Shown here piece by piece: positions 44,402-52,948 of a stretch of 64,000 nucleotides of DNA. Under the pieces are notes generated by a model. It saw nothing but the letters and a program-made list of their open reading frames with translations. It did not search any database and had not been told where the DNA came from. Within the stretch, counting starts at the first letter, position 1. The number at the start of each line of letters is the position of its first letter. The translations under genes were made by a program, and so were the position numbers. Origin of the DNA: Gemmatimonas sp. (GTDB taxonomy: Bacteria > Gemmatimonadota > Gemmatimonadetes > Gemmatimonadales > Gemmatimonadaceae); NCBI RefSeq assembly GCF_027531815.1, contig NZ_JAPZSK010000006.1:372001-436000 (forward strand), read 5' to 3'.

Positions 44402-45444
44402 CCGGACTGGCGTGCATGCAACGACGGGGGGCGATCCTGCTGCGATGGCTGCTGGCGGGGCTCGCCCCCTCCGCGTTGGAGGCGCAGGCGGTGTTCGTGG
44501 ATGGGCCCACCACGCAGCCGCTCCCTTCCATTACGCCCGCCCTGCAGGTGCGTGCCGTGGGGATGGGGCCGGGTCCCGTGCAGTACACCCTGCAGATCGC
44601 CACGGCGGCCGACTTTTCGGCACTCGTACTCGACAGCACGTTCACCGCCGCCGACACGGCGCTCACCGTGCAGGTCACGCGGCCGCTCCCCAGTGAAGCC
44701 ACGGTGTACTGGCGCGTGCTCGCCCGTGGCGCGCAGGGCGCGCAGGGCGTGTCGGTGAGTTCCGGGGCCCGCGTGGTGCCACCATGGCTCACGCTCGTTT
44801 CTCCCAATTCGCCGGCCGGCAACGCCTTCGACATCCGGCGGCCGCTGTTCGTGTGGCGCAGTGCCCGCGTCACGCCCGCGGCGGGAACGTGGCGCTACGA
44901 CCTGGAAGTGCTGGGGGCCGGCCGACCCGAGCTCGGAGTCATCAATCTGCGCGATACCACGTACCGGCCCGCCACCGACCTGCAGGCCAATACGTCGTAT
45001 CGCTGGAACGTGCGCGCCTCGCTGGGTAACGGGGAGAGTGTGCGCGTAACCAGCGTAGGGTCGTTCGTGATCACCGACCCGCCGCTCCCCACCACGACGC
45101 TGCTCTACCAGAACTTCCCCAACCCGTTTCCCAGCCCGGCGGCCTTCGTCACCTGCTTCTGGTTCGACGTGGGACAACCCGGTGCGCGCGTGGCGCTCGA
45201 TGTGCTCGACCTGCGCGGCAACCTGGTGAAGAACATCGTGCCCGGCAGCGATGGCGTGAGCCGGTTCGACGCAGGGCGCTACGGACGCGGTGCAGCCGGC
45301 TCGGCCAGCAACTGCGACAACCGATTCGTCTGGGACGGCACGGGCGCCGACGGCCGCACCGTGGCGCCCGGCGTGTACCTCGCGCGTTTTCGCGCGGACG
45401 GAGGGGCGCCCACGTTCCGGCGCATCGTGTTCCGCGGGCGCTGA
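44398..45444 (+). CDS. secreted protein with FlgD-Ig/T9SS type A sorting-like C-terminal domain
   Basis: This 348-residue exported protein (signal peptide to about EAQA, residue 31 from the GTG) has two fibronectin-like beta-sandwich domains (about 33-230; ALQVRAVGMGPGPVQYTLQIA, RRPLFVWRSARVTP, LQANTSYRWNV). The C-terminal domain (about 235-348) has the pattern of FlgD_ig/Por-secretion sorting domains: YQNFPNPFPSP, VALDVLDLRGNLVKNI, FVWDGTGADGRTVAPGVYLARF. In Bacteroidota such domains direct type IX secretion and surface attachment. The GTG at 44398 overlaps the smc stop; an ATG six codons on (44416) is an alternative start. The conserved position behind smc suggests an envelope role, but none is known. 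Confidence 0.72.
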   Translation: MTGLACMQRRGAILLRWLLAGLAPSALEAQAVFVDGPTTQPLPSITPALQVRAVGMGPGPVQYTLQIATAADFSALVLDSTFTAADTALTVQVTRPLPSEATVYWRVLARGAQGAQGVSVSSGARVVPPWLTLVSPNSPAGNAFDIRRPLFVWRSARVTPAAGTWRYDLEVLGAGRPELGVINLRDTTYRPATDLQANTSYRWNVRASLGNGESVRVTSVGSFVITDPPLPTTTLLYQNFPNPFPSPAAFVTCFWFDVGQPGARVALDVLDLRGNLVKNIVPGSDGVSRFDAGRYGRGAAGSASNCDNRFVWDGTGADGRTVAPGVYLARFRADGGAPTFRRIVFRGR

Positions 45445-45455
45445 GTCATGACCTC

Positions 45456-46214
45456 ATGAAACTCACCACCATTGGGACCGGGACGGCGGCACCGCATGCG
45501 TCGCGTGTCGCCGCGGCGCATCTCGTGGAGGCCGGCGACGTACGGCTGCTGCTCGACTGCGGCAGCGGCGCCGTGCATCGCATGGCCAACCTGGGTGTCG
45601 AGTGGCGCCACATCACCCACGTGGCGCTCACGCATTTCCACGCCGATCATATCGCCGATCTGCCACTGCTCATCATGGGGTGGCGCTGGGGCCAGCTGCC
45701 CGCGCGCACGGCCCCGGTCACGATCTATGGCCCCGTCGGCACGGGCGCGCTGCTGGAGCGCATGGCGGCCGTGTACGGAGCCTGGCTGCTGGCTCCCGGC
45801 TTTCCGCTCACGGTCCGAGACATCGGTCCGGACGACATCGTGCGGCTCCCCGGCCACGTGACGCTGCAGCCCTGTGCGGTACCACACTCTGCGGAGAGCA
45901 TGGCATATTCCGTGAGTGATGGAGCACGGCGACTCGTGTATACCGGCGACACCGGGGTGAGCGAGGCGTTGGGGCTGTGGGCGCAGGACTGCGACCTGCT
46001 GCTGGCCGAGTGCTCCCTGCCCGACACCATGGCCATCCGCGAACATCTCACGCCGCGGCAGGCCGGTGCGCTGGCAGCACAGGCCAGAGCCCGTCAATTG
46101 GTGCTCACGCATTTCTATCCGCCGGTCGAAGCCATCGACATTCTGGCCGAGGTCGCGGAGCAGTACGCGGGCCCGGTGGTGTGTGCCACCGACGGTTGGT
46201 CCGTCGACTTCTAG
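45456..46214 (+). CDS. metallo-beta-lactamase fold hydrolase, RNase Z-like
   Basis: This 252-residue cytoplasmic MBL-fold protein resembles ribonuclease Z/ElaC and arylsulfatase-like relatives. The zinc-binding motifs are THFHADH (first metal motif), PHS (His), YTGDTG (bridging Asp) and LTHFYPP (last His). The N-terminal TTIGTGTAAPHASR matches the RNase Z start. The flexible exosite arm of true RNase Z is not apparent, and only the tRNase-type core remains, so a tRNA-processing role is uncertain. It sits between the sorting-domain gene (11 bases) and aroF (21 bases), with all three in one transcript. Confidence 0.82.
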   Translation: MKLTTIGTGTAAPHASRVAAAHLVEAGDVRLLLDCGSGAVHRMANLGVEWRHITHVALTHFHADHIADLPLLIMGWRWGQLPARTAPVTIYGPVGTGALLERMAAVYGAWLLAPGFPLTVRDIGPDDIVRLPGHVTLQPCAVPHSAESMAYSVSDGARRLVYTGDTGVSEALGLWAQDCDLLLAECSLPDTMAIREHLTPRQAGALAAQARARQLVLTHFYPPVEAIDILAEVAEQYAGPVVCATDGWSVDF

Positions 46215-46235
46215 AGTCTTTCCCGAGGACGTGAC

Positions 46236-47264
46236 ATGCTGGTCGTGATGCAGCCCAACGCTTCTTCCGCCGATATCGATCGGGTCTGCGAAGAGATCAC
46301 GCGTCAGGGCTTCAAGCCCCTTCCCTTGCCGGGCGAAGTGCGCACGGCGATCGGTCTCCTTGGTGACGACGCCAAGGTGGATTGGTCGTACATCGAGGGG
46401 CTGCCGGGTGTGTCGAGCGTCCTCATCGTGCAGAAGCCGTTCCGTCAGGCGTCGCGCGAGTGGAAGCCGGAGACCACCATCGTGGAGATCGCGCCGGGCG
46501 TGCGTTTCGGCGGTCCCGACGTGCCCGTGGTGGCCGGCCCCTGCTCGGTGGAGAGCGAGCAGCAGATTCTCGCGGCGGCGCGTCAGGTGAAGGCGGCCGG
46601 CGGGTCGGCGCTGCGCGGAGGCGCCTTCAAGCCGCGCTCGTCGCCGTATGCCTTTCAGGGGCTCGGCAAACAGGGGCTGGAACTGCTCGCGCTCGCGCGC
46701 GCCGAGACGGGGCTGGCCATCGTGACGGAAGCCATGGACGAACGTGGCGCCGACATGGTCGCCGAGTACGCCGACTGCATCCAGATTGGCGCGCGCAACA
46801 TGCAGAACTACTCGCTGCTGCGGCATGTGGGCACGCTCAAGAAGCCGGTGCTGCTCAAGCGTGGCATGGCGGCCACCATCAACGATCTGCTACTCAGCGC
46901 CGAGTACATCCTGGCCGAGGGGAATCCCCACGTGATTCTCTGCGAGCGCGGCGTACGCACCTTCGACAGCGCGACGCGCAATCTGTTCGATCTCACGGCG
47001 GTGCCGGTGGTGCAGAAGCTGTCGCACCTGCCCATCGTGGCCGACCCCAGCCATGGCACCGGCCTGCGCGACAAGGTCACCCCCATGGCGCGTGCCGCCG
47101 TGGCAGCCGGCGCCGACGGCATTCTCGTGGAGATGCACCCTACCCCGGACAAGGCGCTGAGCGACGGGGCCCAGTCGCTGTACCCGGATCAGTTCACCGA
47201 ACTCGTAAAGCAGCTGCGTACGATTGCGACGGCGATTGGGCGCTCCGTTACCGAGACCGCGTAA
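46236..47264 (+). CDS. aroF: 3-deoxy-7-phosphoheptulonate synthase (DAHP synthase), ACT-like regulatory type
   Basis: This is the first enzyme of the shikimate pathway, condensing phosphoenolpyruvate and erythrose 4-phosphate. The 342-residue chain has an N-terminal ferredoxin-like regulatory domain (1-70; [33 protein letters not shown]) of the Thermotoga/Bacillus type, which allows feedback inhibition by aromatic amino acids. The KDO8P-synthase-like barrel (75-342) contains [61 protein letters not shown] and [14 protein letters not shown]. Metal ligands and substrate residues lie in these blocks. It is near the end of the smc operon and is followed by a repeat element. Confidence 0.94.
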   Translation: MLVVMQPNASSADIDRVCEEITRQGFKPLPLPGEVRTAIGLLGDDAKVDWSYIEGLPGVSSVLIVQKPFRQASREWKPETTIVEIAPGVRFGGPDVPVVAGPCSVESEQQILAAARQVKAAGGSALRGGAFKPRSSPYAFQGLGKQGLELLALARAETGLAIVTEAMDERGADMVAEYADCIQIGARNMQNYSLLRHVGTLKKPVLLKRGMAATINDLLLSAEYILAEGNPHVILCERGVRTFDSATRNLFDLTAVPVVQKLSHLPIVADPSHGTGLRDKVTPMARAAVAAGADGILVEMHPTPDKALSDGAQSLYPDQFTELVKQLRTIATAIGRSVTETA

Positions 47265-47277
47265 GGGCTGAGAAACC

Positions 47278-47368
47278 GCTCGTCGGAGCCACGGAGACAC
47301 GGAGACACGGAGAGAGTAATGCCTTGGCAGTTCTCCGTGCCTCCGTGGCTCCGTTCACTCCGACGAGC
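47278..47368. repeat. CTCCGTG-type inverted repeat, copy 2
   Basis: GCTCGTCGGAG (47278-47288) is the exact complement of CTCCGACGAGC (47358-47368). Between them CACGGAGACACGGAGACACGG on the left faces CTCCGTGCCTCCGTGGCTCCG on the right, so the element folds into one hairpin around a loop near TAATGCCTTGGCAG. The same CTCCGTG units form the element at 10088. It lies 13 bases behind the aroF stop. Confidence 0.85.
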
Positions 47369-47413
47369 TCTTCCCCCGCGGCACCTGCCGCATTGCACCG
47401 GGTACCACAGCAC

Positions 47414-48088
47414 ATGACGACACTGACAACCAGCGCCGCGGTGATCGCGCTCACGTTCGCGATGAGTGTTCCACTCGCCGCTCAGAACGGTGCCGAGACG
47501 GCGTACGACCGCATGGCCCGCGCATGGAGCAGCTTGAGGACGCTCGAGGCGACCTTCGATCAGAAGATCACCAACCCGCTGCTCGGCCGCTCCGTGACCT
47601 CCAAGGGCGTGTTCCTGCAGGAGCGCCCGGGCAAGGTGTCCATTACCTTCACGCAACCCGCCGGCGATCGCATTGTCGGCGACGGCAAGACGTTGTGGGT
47701 GTATCTGCCCAGCAGCGCGCCCGGGCAGGTGCTCAAGCTGCCGGGCGACGCCGACGGCGCGATTGTGGCCGATCTGCTGGGGCAGCTCCTCGAGACACCG
47801 AAACGCGCGTTCATCATTTCCGGTGGCGACGCGGTCACGATTGACGGCCGCGCCACGCGCCGCGTGCTACTGCTGCCGCGCAGCCCCGACGCCGCGCCGT
47901 TTCAGAAGGCCACGCTGTGGCTCGACGAACAGTACCCGCGTCCGGTGCGTGTGCAGGTCATCGACAGCCAGGGCGTCGATCGTACCATCACGCTCACGTC
48001 GTGGACCCCGGGCGCCACGCTGCCGCGCGACGCGTTCCGCTTTGCCGTACCGAAAGGGGTGAAGGTGGCCACGAAGCTGCCCATGTAA
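47414..48088 (+). CDS. lolA: outer-membrane lipoprotein carrier protein LolA
   Basis: This 224-residue periplasmic chaperone takes lipoproteins from LolCDE to the outer membrane. The signal peptide ends at PLAAQN (residue 25). The mature chain shows AWSSLRTLEATFDQKITN, GVFLQERPGKVSITFTQPAGDRIVGDGKTLWVYLP, LPRSPDAAPFQKATLWLDE and TITLTSWTPGATLPRDAFRFAVPKGV, the order of the LolA half-barrel. Its presence agrees with the many lipoproteins in the window. The ATG at 47414 directly precedes the signal peptide; a much longer frame upstream is an artefact. It is convergent with the protease gene, eight bases between stops. Confidence 0.9.
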   Translation: MTTLTTSAAVIALTFAMSVPLAAQNGAETAYDRMARAWSSLRTLEATFDQKITNPLLGRSVTSKGVFLQERPGKVSITFTQPAGDRIVGDGKTLWVYLPSSAPGQVLKLPGDADGAIVADLLGQLLETPKRAFIISGGDAVTIDGRATRRVLLLPRSPDAAPFQKATLWLDEQYPRPVRVQVIDSQGVDRTITLTSWTPGATLPRDAFRFAVPKGVKVATKLPM

Positions 48089-48096
48089 CCGCGCGC

Positions 48097-49740
48097 TCAG
48101 GGCACGGTAGCGGCGCGCGGACGCTCGAGGTTGCTAAACACGTCGCGCGGTGAACGCGCGCTCTGGAGCAGCTGGGACGCCCGTTGCAGCGTGGCGTCGT
48201 CCTGCGTGCGACGCAGGAACTCCGCCTCACTGCCAAAGGCCACACGTGCCATTTCGTAGCCCAGCGAGCGGGCAATCCAGGGTCCTGCCGCGTCGAAGAC
48301 GGCACGTGGCGGGGCCACGTGGCGGCGCACAAGGTCGTCGTACAATTCGTCGAGTTCGGCGCGGGTGACCATGTCGCCGGCCGACAGCATGGTGCGCTTG
48401 CGCTGCTGGGCCAGCTTGCTGAGGGCGTCGCGGTAGGCGCCGAGGTTCTTGCCCATCGTGCGCGCCAGCGCCTGCACCGGCTGCGGCGTGAGAGTGTCGC
48501 CCACGACGACATCCGGCGTGATGCCGCCCCCGCCGAACACGGTACGCCCCGCATCGGTGCGGAAGCGCGGCTTGATGGTATCGGGGAGGGTGACGTCGCC
48601 GGTGTCACTGGCGTCGAGTTCGTCGGCACGGCGTTCGGGGGGCTGATTGATGCTGCGCCCTACCGGTGTGTACCAGCGGGCAATCGTGAGGCGCAGCGCC
48701 CCGCCGTTGGAGAGGGGATACACATTCTGCGCGCTCCCCTTGCCGAAGCTGGTCACGCCCAGCACCACGGCGCGATCGTGATCCTGGAGCGCCCCGGCCA
48801 CGATCTCCGAGGCACTCGCGCTGGCGCGATCGAGCAGCACGGCCAGTGGCAGCGTAGGCCACCGCTGCGGTTGCGAATCGGTGAACGTTTGCGGTGGTGT
48901 TCCGGCTCGCCCGCGCAGCTGCACGATGCTCTGCCCGCGGTCGAGAAACAGCTCCGCCACGGCCACGCCCTGCTCCAGCAGGCCCCCGGGGTTGCCGCGC
49001 AGGTCGAGCACCATCGACCGCGCCCCCATCTTCACCAGCGAGTCCACCGCGGCCGACAGCTCGGTGGCCGTGAAGGCATTGAAGACGTTCACATCCACGT
49101 ACCCCACGCCGTTCGGCAGCAGCGCCACGCGCTGCACTGCGCGCAGGTGCACCTTGTCGCGCATGAGGGTGAACGACTGCCGCTGGCTCTCACGCTCCAC
49201 GGTGAAGGTGACCGAGGTGCCCGAGGGCCCGCGCAACCGCTTGAACACTTCATCGCGATCGAGGTCCTTGGTGCTTTCCTTGCCAATGAGCACGATGCGA
49301 TCGCCGGCCAGCACGCCAGCCCGCTCCGACGGTCCGCCCACCAGCGGCTCGATGACCACCGGCCAACCGTCGCGGATGTCCACCTGAATGCCGACGCCCG
49401 AGAAGGTCCCGTTCATCTGCTCGTTGAGCCGGCGCAGGCGCTCCTCGGGGAGGAACGAAGTGAACGGGTCATCGAGCTCGTTCAGCATCCCCGCCACCGA
49501 CTTCGCGAAGATCGTGTCGGCGGGAATGGAGTCGACGTACTTCTGCGCCACGGCGGAGACAACCTGATCGAACAGCCGGGCCCCGCCCAGGGGGGCGCGC
49601 ACCGGTTGCGCCGCCGCGGTGAGGTCACGGCCGGCCCACCAGCCGCCGACCGCCAGCAGGCCGCCAAAGCCCAGCGCGGCGACAAGAGCGCGCACGGGAC
49701 GGCGCGGAGCGGGAGGAGCGTCGGGAAGCATGTCAGGCAT
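48097..49740 (-). CDS. ctpA: C-terminal processing peptidase (S41 family)
   Basis: This 547-residue protease is anchored by an N-terminal membrane segment (about 17-35) and acts in the periplasm on C-termini of envelope proteins. A PDZ domain (about 105-185; GTFSGVGIQVDIRDGWPVVIEPLVGGPSERAGV in two blocks) precedes the peptidase core with VLDLRGNPGGLLEQGVAVAELFL. The catalytic pair is Ser309 in SASASE and Lys334 in FGKGSAQ, with Gln338. Numbering is close to that of B. subtilis CtpB. A C-terminal extension (about 425-547) is helical. Two ATG codons lie near the start (49740 and 49731). It is the last gene of the prfA operon. Confidence 0.9.
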   Translation of the reverse strand: MPDMLPDAPPAPRRPVRALVAALGFGGLLAVGGWWAGRDLTAAAQPVRAPLGGARLFDQVVSAVAQKYVDSIPADTIFAKSVAGMLNELDDPFTSFLPEERLRRLNEQMNGTFSGVGIQVDIRDGWPVVIEPLVGGPSERAGVLAGDRIVLIGKESTKDLDRDEVFKRLRGPSGTSVTFTVERESQRQSFTLMRDKVHLRAVQRVALLPNGVGYVDVNVFNAFTATELSAAVDSLVKMGARSMVLDLRGNPGGLLEQGVAVAELFLDRGQSIVQLRGRAGTPPQTFTDSQPQRWPTLPLAVLLDRASASASEIVAGALQDHDRAVVLGVTSFGKGSAQNVYPLSNGGALRLTIARWYTPVGRSINQPPERRADELDASDTGDVTLPDTIKPRFRTDAGRTVFGGGGITPDVVVGDTLTPQPVQALARTMGKNLGAYRDALSKLAQQRKRTMLSAGDMVTRAELDELYDDLVRRHVAPPRAVFDAAGPWIARSLGYEMARVAFGSEAEFLRRTQDDATLQRASQLLQSARSPRDVFSNLERPRAATVP

Positions 49741-49755
49741 GATCTCTCTACGGAC

Positions 49756-50466
49756 TCAGAGCGCGCCAAGTGCCGCCGTGGCGGCCGAGGCAAAGCGGAC
49801 CGGCCACTGGGCCACCAGCGCCTCGAGGCACCGCACCGTCACCACATCCACCGGGCGGTCGGCGTCGATGGCCATGACCGGCCCGATTTCCGGATGGGCC
49901 GCCTGCCAGTCGGCGGCAAGCGCGGCGTCGAAGGCCTCCCGCACCCGCTGGTGAAAGCTGGCATCCTCCTGCTCCATGCGATCGGCCGGCCCACGCACCT
50001 CGAGGCGCGCCTGCGCCACCTCGACAGGCACCGAGAGCAGCAGCGTGAGGTCGGGAGCCACCCCCTGCGTGGCCAGGGCGTTCACCGCGCGCAGCGACGA
50101 TTCGGCGAGGCCCCGCCCGGCCCCCTGATACGCGTAGGTGCTGAGCAGGAAGCGATCGACCAGCACGACGGCCCCGCGCCCGAGGGCGGGAATCACCACA
50201 TCGCGCACCAGCTGCGCGCGCGACGCGGCGAAGAGCAGCGCCTCGCTTTCCGGTGCCAGTTCACTGGCGGGGTCGAGCAACAGGGCGCGAATGGCATCGC
50301 CGGCCGCCGTGCCGCCGGGCTCCCGCACCGCCACCACATCGTGGCCCACGGCGCGCAGGGTGTCGGCAAGACGCGTCCACTGCGTGGTCTTGCCCACCCC
50401 CTCACCCCCCTCGAGCACCAGAAAAAGGCCGCGCGCGTGCTCGCCGGCCCCGTTGTCCGGCACCAT
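49756..50466 (-). CDS. tmk: thymidylate kinase
   Basis: This 236-residue cytoplasmic kinase phosphorylates dTMP to dTDP. The P-loop is LEGGEGVGKTT, followed by REPGGT, the LLFAASRAQLV helix, VDRFLLSTYAYQG (DR motif for the nucleotide) and DLTLLLSVPVEVA, all in family order. The ATG at 50466 is used because it sits seven bases behind the ylbF stop; a longer frame starts inside ylbF. An N-terminal extension of about 12 residues precedes the usual first strand. It is transcribed with prfA, prmC, ylbF and ctpA. Confidence 0.92.
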   Translation of the reverse strand: MVPDNGAGEHARGLFLVLEGGEGVGKTTQWTRLADTLRAVGHDVVAVREPGGTAAGDAIRALLLDPASELAPESEALLFAASRAQLVRDVVIPALGRGAVVLVDRFLLSTYAYQGAGRGLAESSLRAVNALATQGVAPDLTLLLSVPVEVAQARLEVRGPADRMEQEDASFHQRVREAFDAALAADWQAAHPEIGPVMAIDADRPVDVVTVRCLEALVAQWPVRFASAATAALGAL

Positions 50467-50473
50467 CACCGGC

Positions 50474-50824
50474 TCAGCCAAGGATGATCTGGCTGGTGGC
50501 ACCGGTGCGAATGCCGTCGGCGATCCATTGGTTCACGCGCAGCATGAGCTTGTCAAAGTTGTCCTGCGCCGAGATGGCCGCCTGGTACGCCGGATTCCCC
50601 TGTACCTGCTGGAGGAGCGCGTCGAGCTGCTGCTCCATCTCGCCGGTGGGCTCCTCGCCACGGTCGATCATGGACTGCGCGTCGGTGCGGATCTTTTCCA
50701 TCTGCCGCAGGATCGTCGTGGCCTCGCGGTCGTTGTTGAGCGCTTCGCTCGAACGCTTGACGGCCTTGTATTCGTTGCTCTGGCCGATCGATCGGCCGAG
50801 GTCCTTCGCCTTGTCTTCAAGCAT
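50474..50824 (-). CDS. YlbF/YmcA family regulator
   Basis: This 116-residue all-helical cytoplasmic protein belongs to the YlbF/YmcA family, which in B. subtilis forms a complex with YaaT that helps RNase Y process mRNA. The signature is the N-terminal AKDLGRSIGQSNEYKAVKRSSEALNND pattern, seen in two blocks, and the central TILRQMEKIRTDAQ helix followed by NPAYQAAISAQDNFDKLMLRVNQWI. It is encoded between prmC (63 bases) and tmk (seven bases) in one direction. Its exact role outside Firmicutes is not known. Confidence 0.78.
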   Translation of the reverse strand: MLEDKAKDLGRSIGQSNEYKAVKRSSEALNNDREATTILRQMEKIRTDAQSMIDRGEEPTGEMEQQLDALLQQVQGNPAYQAAISAQDNFDKLMLRVNQWIADGIRTGATSQIILG

Positions 50825-50887
50825 GGTGCCGGCCTCCCGGCCGTGTAGAGCTGCGTGAATGCGCCCCCGGAACCCGCGATGCTGCCA

Positions 50888-51769
50888 CTACGCTGCCGGC
50901 GATTGCGCCAGCAGCACCCGGTCACGTCCTGCGAGATCCTGTGCCACCTGCACCTGCTCGTACCCCGCGGCAGCGGCCATGGCCGCCACCGGGGCGGCGC
51001 GGTTGGCGTCGAGTTCGAGCACCAGCCACCCGCCACCTTCGAGATGCGCACGTGCCCCGTGCACGAGCACCTCGTACCGCGCCAACCCGCCCTGCGCCGC
51101 GAAGAGGGCCACGGGGGGCTCCCAGTCGCGCACGGAGGCCGGCAGGGCCGCCGCCTCGTCGTACGCAATGTACGGGGGATTGGAGACAATCACACGGGCC
51201 TGGACGCCGCCGAGTGGCGCCAGATCCGCCCCGTGGCGGAGCTCCACCGGGGGGTGAGACGGCCGCAGGAGCCGTTCGGCGTTGGCCCGGGCCACGGCCA
51301 GCGCGTCGGCCGACAGGTCGGTGGCCAGGACCTGGTCGAAACGCCCCTCAGTGGCCAGGGCCAGCGCGATGGCACCGGAGCCGGTACCGATATCCACGGC
51401 CACCCCACCGGGCCGGCCAGCCGTGACGCGCAGCGCCGCCTCCACCACCAGCTCCGTCTCCGGTCGCGGAATGAGCACGCGTTGATCGACCTGCAGCACG
51501 AGGTCGCGGAAGGCGGCGTGCCCCACCGCATACGCGAGCGGTTCGCCGCGCAGTCGCCGGTGCAGCGCCTGCTCGATGGCATCGGCCTCTCCCGCACGCA
51601 GGGCGGGCTCCACGAGCATCCGGTGGGCGAGGCCGCCGGTGGACAGCTGCAGCACACCGGCCACGAGTACCCGCCCTTCGCGCGCCGCGTCGGCCCGCAC
51701 CTCCGGCTCGAGCGCCGCGCACTCGCCGATGAGGGCGACCACGCGGTGGACCACCTCACGCAGCGTCAC
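50888..51769 (-). CDS. prmC: release factor glutamine methyltransferase PrmC
   Basis: This 293-residue enzyme methylates the glutamine of the GGQ motif in RF1 and RF2 with S-adenosylmethionine. An N-terminal helical domain (1-95) recognises the factor. The catalytic domain shows LIPRPETELVVEAAL, VDIGTGSGAIALALA (AdoMet binding) and VIVSNPPYI (NPPY, which holds the glutamine). The GTG at 51769 overlaps the prfA stop (GTGA), so substrate and modifying enzyme are translated together. Its length and residues are normal. Confidence 0.94.
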   Translation of the reverse strand: MTLREVVHRVVALIGECAALEPEVRADAAREGRVLVAGVLQLSTGGLAHRMLVEPALRAGEADAIEQALHRRLRGEPLAYAVGHAAFRDLVLQVDQRVLIPRPETELVVEAALRVTAGRPGGVAVDIGTGSGAIALALATEGRFDQVLATDLSADALAVARANAERLLRPSHPPVELRHGADLAPLGGVQARVIVSNPPYIAYDEAAALPASVRDWEPPVALFAAQGGLARYEVLVHGARAHLEGGGWLVLELDANRAAPVAAMAAAAGYEQVQVAQDLAGRDRVLLAQSPAA

Positions 51770-52836
51770 CCGGCGAGGCTCTCCTCGGCGTTGGCCAACT
51801 GGATGGCGTCGATGAACCCGCCAATGTCACCGTTCATCACCCCGTCGATGTCGTACAGCGTGACCCCCACCCGATGATCGGTCACGCGCCCCTGCGGGAA
51901 GTTGTAGGTGCGGATCTTGGCCGATCGGTCACCGGTGCTCACCTGCGACTTGCGCAGCCGTGAGCGTTCGGCTTCCTGCTCGGAGAGCCGCAGGTCGAGC
52001 AGGCGCGCCCGCAGGACTTCCATGCCCTTGGCCTTGTTCTGCAGCTGCGACTTCTGGTCCTGCTGCGACACCACGATCCCGGTGGGAATGTGCGTGATGC
52101 GCACCGCCGAATCGGTGGTGTTCACGCTCTGTCCACCGGGCCCCGATGACCGGAAGACATCGATGCGCAGGTCCTTGTCCTCGATGCGCACGTCGACCTC
52201 CTCCGCCTCGGGGAGCACCGCCACCGTAGCCGCCGACGTGTGAATGCGCCCCTGCGATTCGGTGGCCGGAACCCGCTGCACCCGGTGCACGCCGCTTTCC
52301 CAGCGCAGCATGCCGAAGGCCCCGTCCCCGATGACCTTGAACACCGCCTCCTTGACGCCGCCCATGGCCCCGTCGGAGTACGAAATGTGTTCGATGCGCC
52401 AGCCGCGCCGCTCGATGAACCGCGTGTAGAGACGCAGCAGGTCGCCGGCAAAGAGGGCGGCTTCGTCGCCGCCGGTACCGGCGCGGATTTCCACGATGGC
52501 GGGGCGGTCGTCGAGCGGGTCGCGGGGGATGAGCAACGGCAACAGCGCCTTCTGCAGCTCGTCCACCTCGGCATCGAGTCGCGCCACCTCCGCGCGGGCC
52601 TCGGCAGCGAACTCGGGGTCGTCGCCATTGGCCAGCTCGCGCGCCTCGGCCAGTTCCTGCTCGGCCTTGGTCAGGCGGGTCGCCTTTACCACCACCTCGG
52701 CGAGACGATGGTGCTCGCGCCCCAGCTCGGCCAGCCGCGGCGCGTCCCTGGTGGTCTCGGGATCGGCAAGCAGCTGCTCCACTTCGGTGGCGCGACGAAG
52801 CGCATCGACCATACGGTCGCGGAGGTGGCTCAGCAT
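51766..52836 (-). CDS. prfA: peptide chain release factor 1
   Basis: This 356-residue factor ends translation at UAA and UAG. The GGQ loop, [19 protein letters not shown], has Gln236 (Gln235 in E. coli), the target of PrmC. The recognition motif PxT is read in RVPATES. N-terminal helices (1-95) and the C-terminal domain with [13 protein letters not shown] are complete. The ATG at 52836 is the first of the conserved frame. It is the leading gene of prfA-prmC-ylbF-tmk-ctpA and diverges from a Crp/Fnr gene across 112 bases that contain a palindromic site. Confidence 0.95.
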   Translation of the reverse strand: MLSHLRDRMVDALRRATEVEQLLADPETTRDAPRLAELGREHHRLAEVVVKATRLTKAEQELAEARELANGDDPEFAAEARAEVARLDAEVDELQKALLPLLIPRDPLDDRPAIVEIRAGTGGDEAALFAGDLLRLYTRFIERRGWRIEHISYSDGAMGGVKEAVFKVIGDGAFGMLRWESGVHRVQRVPATESQGRIHTSAATVAVLPEAEEVDVRIEDKDLRIDVFRSSGPGGQSVNTTDSAVRITHIPTGIVVSQQDQKSQLQNKAKGMEVLRARLLDLRLSEQEAERSRLRKSQVSTGDRSAKIRTYNFPQGRVTDHRVGVTLYDIDGVMNGDIGGFIDAIQLANAEESLAG

Positions 52837-52859
52837 GCGAATTGAGATGGGACGAGTTG

Positions 52860-52875
52860 CGTGATATCAGTCACA
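52860..52875. promoter_or_regulatory. Crp-type palindromic operator
   Basis: CGTGA-N6-TCACA agrees in nine of ten arm bases with the CRP consensus TGTGA-N6-TCACA. It lies between the divergent prfA and Crp/Fnr genes, 24 bases from the prfA start and 73 from the regulator start. Autoregulation is the simplest reading. Confidence 0.45.
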
Positions 52876-52948
52876 GCGGCTGGTTGCCGTGCGTGGTTAC
52901 GCTACTGTACGGAAGCCCCAAAGATACAACAGGCGAGGTGCAGGAATC

